Assembly (NCBI GenBank): GCA_905182755.1
Contig: CAJJCS010000002.1
Coordinates: forward strand, 62,001 to 126,000
Source: Aequorivita sp. HC6-5
GTDB lineage: Bacteria > Bacteroidota > Bacteroidia > Flavobacteriales > Flavobacteriaceae
DNA: 64,000 nt
Reading direction: 5' to 3'
This document shows positions 60,763 through 64,000 of the stretch, piece after piece. The translations under genes were made by a program, and so were the position numbers. The first letter of the stretch is position 1, and the number at the start of each line of letters is the position of its first letter. The notes beneath the pieces were generated by a model. It searched no databases. It saw nothing but the letters and a program-made list of their open reading frames with translations, and was not told the DNA's origin.

Positions 60763-62294
60763 ATGAAAAATACTATAAAATTTATGATTGGTTTGCTTGC
60801 CATTGGTTTGGTAAGTTGTGAGCCAGAATTTGAAAATGCAGTAACCGATGAAGGTTTCTACGACGCAGGAGATGCAGATTTCTCAACCTATGTATCTCTT
60901 GGTGCATCTATAACTGCTGGAACTGCAGATGGAACAATTTACAAGTCTGCACAAGAAAACTCGTATCCAAGTATTGTTGCTCAACAATTTGGTTTTGTTG
61001 GCGGTGGAGATTTTACCCAGCCACTTACCTCAGATAATTTAGGAGGTTTGCTATTAAACGGAGAACCGCTTCCTGGATACGGAACTAGGTTGGTTTTATC
61101 TGCAGATGAGAATGGGAATCCTTTTCCAACACCATTAGACTGGAACACCTACTACAGATGTAGCAACAAGTGCTACAGGACCTTTTAATAATATGGGAGT
61201 TCCGAGGCTGCAAAAAGTTTTCATTTAGTACGCCAGGTTATGGAATCTTTGCTGGTATTGCTAACGGTACTGCAAACCCTTGGTATGCAAGATTTGCAAC
61301 CAGTGCATCTTCAACAGTAATTGATGACGCAGTTTCTTTGAATCCAACCTTTTTTAGTTTGTGGATTGGTAATAATGATGTTTATTCATATGCTTCTCAG
61401 GGAGGTATTGGTGTAGACCAATTAGGGAATTCAGATATTAGCACTTATGGCTATAGAGACATTACAGATCCAAATGCATTTGCTACTGCATATAGCGCTC
61501 AAGTAGATGCGCTTACTAGCTAATGGGGCTAAAGGAGTGTTAGTAAACATCCCAGATGTAACATCTCTTCCTTACTTTACAACTGTGCCACCGCGATCTA
61601 TACCCTTAGATGCTGCAACAGCAGGAGCTGTTAATGCACAGTTTGCATTATATAATGGTGCACTAGGACAATTAGTTGCAGGTGGATTTATTTCTGCAGA
61701 AGAAGCTGCTATTCGTGCAATTAATTTTGTAGAAGGTGTCAACTACCCTATCATGACAGATGTAGATTTAACAGATGTAACAGCCATCCTTATAGGAGCT
61801 GGTTTAGACCCGCAAACGCTGCACTTTTAGGTCAGTTACGTCAAGTAAAAAGTGATGATTTAGTGGTGTTAACAGCATCTAGTGTTTTAGGTACCACACC
61901 AGACCCTTCAAACCCATTAGGTGTTGTAGGTGTTTCTATACCATTACAAGACGTTTTTGTTTTAACATCTACAGAAAAAGCACGTGTAGATACAGCTGCA
62001 CAGTCTTTTAATGCTATTATCGAAGGATTAGCAGCTGCTAATGAGCTTGGATATGTTGATGCAAATGCTGCTTTAGCTGAAGTTGCCTCAACGGGCCATG
62101 CTTTTAATGGAGGTGTTATGACTAATGCTTATGTAACAGGTGGTGCTTTTTCTCTTAGACGGAGTACACTTAACGCCAAGAGGATATGCTTTTGCGCAAA
62201 TTCAATTATTGATGTAATTAACACAACCTATAATGCTTCTATCCCAAAAGTGGATATTGGTACGTATGGTACAGTAACTTTGCACAACAATTAA
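60763..62294 (+). CDS. SGNH/GDSL-type lipoprotein, seven apparent frameshifts
   Basis: A lipoprotein signal (LLAIGLVSCEPEF) starts a family protein whose frame breaks seven times, near 61150, 61204, 61231, 61521, 61818, 62157 and 62195. With single-base repairs it reads as about 510 aa: YVSLGASITAGTADGT (block I, Gly-Ala-Ser in place of Gly-Asp-Ser), AAKSFHLVTPGYGIFAGIAN, LWIGNNDVYSY (block III), NGAKGVLVNIPDVTSLPYF, DGVHLTPRGYAF (catalytic Asp-x-x-His), and ANSIIDVINTTYNASIPKVD at the end. The net change of one base fits the total span. It follows a FadL gene. The gene may be a genuine pseudogene, but repair to full family motifs suggests sequence errors. Confidence 0.82.
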
Positions 62295-62313
62295 GTAGCA
62301 TTTAATACAATTT

Positions 62314-62350
62314 AAAAAACCCCAGATAGAAGTTCTATCTGGGGTTTTTT
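62314..62350. terminator. terminator between GDSL lipoprotein and uspA
   Basis: A perfect 17-bp stem including the A/T flanks, core CCCCAGATAGA with TCTATCTGGGG, loop AGT, six As before and seven Ts after. It serves both convergent genes. Confidence 0.94.
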
Positions 62351-62406
62351 TATGCCTTTATATGTTGTAAGGATGTTCTTTTTTCAAGCTAACTATAGGG
62401 ATGTAG

Positions 62407-63231
62407 TTATTGTATCCTAAAGGTAATTACAGGCATGTTGGCATGATTTACTAAATCCTCGCTTATACTACCATTAAAAAAGTGTGAAAGCCCCCTACGT
62501 CCATGGGTGCTTGTTCCTATTAGTTTTGCGCCTTTCATTTTAGCAAACTGCAAAATACCATCCTCAACAGAGTAGGCGTTGTGTATGTTGATGGTGTGGT
62601 TTTCTTCTTTTGAATCTTTAATAAAATCTTGCATGAGTTTATTTGCCTGCTCTGTAGTTTTAAATCCTGCAGGAGTATTTACGTATAGTAAATGCATTTT
62701 TGCATCCATGGCTTTAGCAAATTTTTGTGCCTGGGTAAAACTCCAACGACTCTCTTCTCCAAAATCTGTAGCAAAAACAAAGTCTTTAATGTTAAAATCT
62801 GTATGCTCGTTTTTAATCACCAAAACAGGTATGTTGGCAGTGCGCACTACCTTTTCTGTATTGCTACCAATAAACAGTTCTTTTATCCCGTTAGCCCCAT
62901 GAGATCCCATTACAATAAGGTCAATGTCTTTTTCTTCAACGGTTCTATTAATATCACTATATATTTGGTCATGCCCAATCGCTTCATGTATCTCAATAGG
63001 GCCTAGATAGTCTTTTTTTAAAAGCGCTTCAAAGCTTTTTTCTGCCAGTTTTATAAAGTATAAAGACTCTGGCATGCTTGCGTTGTTTTGCACCCCTCGA
63101 ATTTGAGATGGCATGTCCAGGGAGTGTAAGAGGTAAATTTCACTATTGTGCTTGGTTGCAATCTCTACAGCTACTTTTAATGCATTTTCTGCTTGTGATG
63201 AAAAATCTGTTGGAACAAGGATGCGTTTCAT
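62407..63231 (-). CDS. universal stress protein, two Usp domains
   Basis: A 274-aa protein with two UspA domains in tandem (about 1-140 and 145-274). Each ends with a nucleotide-binding type motif: VMGSHGANGIKELFIGSNTE and GTSTHGRRGLSHFFNGSISE. The beginning MKRILVPTDFSSQAENALK is the usual Usp start. Tandem-type Usps are common in Bacteroidota and respond to stress; the specific trigger is unknown. The gene is monocistronic and convergent to the GDSL gene. Confidence 0.94.
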   Translation of the reverse strand: MKRILVPTDFSSQAENALKVAVEIATKHNSEIYLLHSLDMPSQIRGVQNNASMPESLYFIKLAEKSFEALLKKDYLGPIEIHEAIGHDQIYSDINRTVEEKDIDLIVMGSHGANGIKELFIGSNTEKVVRTANIPVLVIKNEHTDFNIKDFVFATDFGEESRWSFTQAQKFAKAMDAKMHLLYVNTPAGFKTTEQANKLMQDFIKDSKEENHTINIHNAYSVEDGILQFAKMKGAKLIGTSTHGRRGLSHFFNGSISEDLVNHANMPVITFRIQ

Positions 63232-63323
63232 AGGCTGTATATTAGGATTAATAAAAATTTCTTACATGAAGATACAAAAAAATAATGTGCTGCGCTAAGG
63301 TTTTTTAATATCAAATAAAGTAC

Positions 63324-63380
63324 TATATTTGCACAGAATTTATGATGAGAAAAGGAGGGGACAGCTAGTCCCCTCTTTTT
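63324..63380 (+). promoter_or_regulatory. rimP-nusA promoter box and terminator-like leader hairpin (possible attenuator)
   Basis: TATATTTG at 63324-63331 matches a -7 box. About 20 bases on, GAGGGGAC (63355-63362), loop AGCTA, GTCCCCTC (63368-63375) and TTTTT form an intrinsic-terminator structure that extends with A-T pairs at its base. It ends 14 bases before the rimP ATG (63395), so it lies wholly in the leader of the operon. The structure is seen directly; attenuation is inference. Confidence 0.7.
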
Positions 63381-63394
63381 ATAACCAAAATTTA

Positions 63395-63859
63395 ATGAGA
63401 GAAAAAGTCACCCAATTATTAAATGAAGCATTAAAAGAACATACCCATTTGTTCTTGATTGATATGGAAATTGCTTCAGACAATAAAATTGCTGTTATTA
63501 TAGACGGTGATCAGGGAGTAACAGTAGAAGATTGTATTGCAATAAGCAGGGCTATAGAGCATAATTTAGATAGAGAAGAAGAAGATTTCTCTTTAGATGT
63601 TCTTTCTGCGGGTGTTTCACGCCCACTTAGCTTGCCAAGGCAGTACAAGAAAAATCTAGGTAGAAACCTGCAAGTAAAAACAACACAGGGCCAAACCATA
63701 GAAGGTAAGATTACACAAACAACAGATACCGAGGTAACCCTAGAGTGGAAAGCTCGTGAGCCAAAGCCTGTTGGAAAAGGAAAAGTAACGGTTCAAAAAC
63801 AAGCGGTACTTCCTTACACAGATATTGTAGAAGCAAAAGTTATGGTAACATTTAATTAA
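63395..63859 (+). CDS. rimP: ribosome maturation factor RimP
   Basis: A 154-aa protein from the ATG at 63395. The longer frame from 63329 would run through the leader hairpin and is not conserved. FLIDMEIASDNKIAVIIDGD, VTVEDCIAISRAIEHNLDRE and LDVLSAGVSRPLSLPRQYKK are diagnostic of RimP, which helps 30S subunit maturation. nusA begins 6 bases after the stop, so rimP-nusA(-infB) is a typical operon. Confidence 0.96.
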   Translation: MREKVTQLLNEALKEHTHLFLIDMEIASDNKIAVIIDGDQGVTVEDCIAISRAIEHNLDREEEDFSLDVLSAGVSRPLSLPRQYKKNLGRNLQVKTTQGQTIEGKITQTTDTEVTLEWKAREPKPVGKGKVTVQKQAVLPYTDIVEAKVMVTFN

Positions 63860-63865
63860 AATGAT

Positions 63866-64000
63866 ATGGAAAATTTAGCGTTAATTGATTCGTTTTCAGA
63901 ATTTAAAGACGATAAACAGATTGATAGAGTAACCCTGATGGCGATACTTGAAGATGTTTTTAGAAATGCTCTAAAGAAAAAATACGGGAGTGATGATAAT
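63866..64000 (+). CDS. nusA: transcription factor NusA, N-terminal part (cut by window edge)
   Basis: 45 codons to the window edge. The opening MENLALIDSFSEFKDDKQID, RVTLMAILEDVFRNAL, KKKYGSDDN matches NusA, whose N-terminal domain binds the RNA polymerase exit channel. The ATG at 63866 is used; a nearby ATG at 63861 is in another frame. RNA-binding S1/KH domains are outside the window. Confidence 0.95.
   Translation, partial: MENLALIDSFSEFKDDKQIDRVTLMAILEDVFRNALKKKYGSDDN

Noticed and set aside
63329-63394. N-terminal extension of rimP
   Set aside because: It would translate the leader hairpin and gives residues not found in RimP; ATG 63395 fits.

Overview
The window reads as a contiguous piece of an AT-rich genome of the family Flavobacteriaceae (Bacteroidota), probably marine; I do not claim a genus. 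Support comes from type IX secretion (T9SS) sorting domains, a PorP/SprF protein, a PorT-like protein, promoters of the Bacteroidota type (TTTG, 17-23 bases, TAnnTTTG), few Shine-Dalgarno sequences, and lineage-typical gene neighbourhoods such as exbB-X-exbD-exbD-porT and OmpP1/FadL followed by a GDSL lipoprotein. I see no insertion sequence, prophage, CRISPR array or rRNA; one tRNA-Ser is present.

Layout. 1-3.1 kb: start of dxs, tadA, cspA, a small membrane protein and aspS. 3.5-10.3 kb: a tetR-tolC-MFP-RND efflux operon with a palindromic operator-like dyad in its promoter. 10.5-18.1 kb: a polyprenyl diphosphate synthase, the 2-oxoglutarate dehydrogenase E1 and E2 genes, a retropepsin-like protease, tatD and asparaginase. 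18.2-21.7 kb: tRNA-Ser and the ExbB/ExbD/PorT-like cluster. 21.7-28.6 kb: rpoN, asnS, an MMPL/RND exporter and a PAP2 phosphatase. 28.7-33.3 kb: the translation block frr, pyrH, tsf, rpsB, rpsI, rplM. 33.5-34.6 kb: a secreted polyester-hydrolase-like (PETase/cutinase family) protein with a T9SS tail. 34.7-42.6 kb: polA, two tandem paralogous secreted proteins, a YyaL-like thioredoxin-domain protein and an Nfu protein. 42.7-49.7 kb: a giant (about 2000 aa) T9SS adhesin with 14 cysteine-bearing repeats and its PorP/SprF partner. 49.8-57.8 kb: an envelope-biogenesis block (murI, two OmpH/Skp proteins, bamA, uppS, a DUF6089-like barrel, nadK, a CBS protein). 57.9-63.2 kb: pdxJ, a YbfF-like esterase, an OmpP1/FadL porin, a GDSL lipoprotein and a universal stress protein. 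63.3-64 kb: rimP and the start of nusA behind a terminator-like leader hairpin.

The genes fall into housekeeping functions (tRNA charging, ribosome, TCA cycle, replication and repair) and envelope or secretion functions. Two T9SS cargo proteins (the polyester-hydrolase-like enzyme and the adhesin), a PorP/SprF protein and a PorT-like protein point to an active T9SS.

A feature of the data itself: ten genes carry at least 20 apparent single-base indels, seven of them in the GDSL lipoprotein. Many lie in short homopolymers, and each indel, when allowed for, restores a family-typical protein. I read them as sequence errors rather than mass pseudogene formation. For these genes I give the reconstructed full span.
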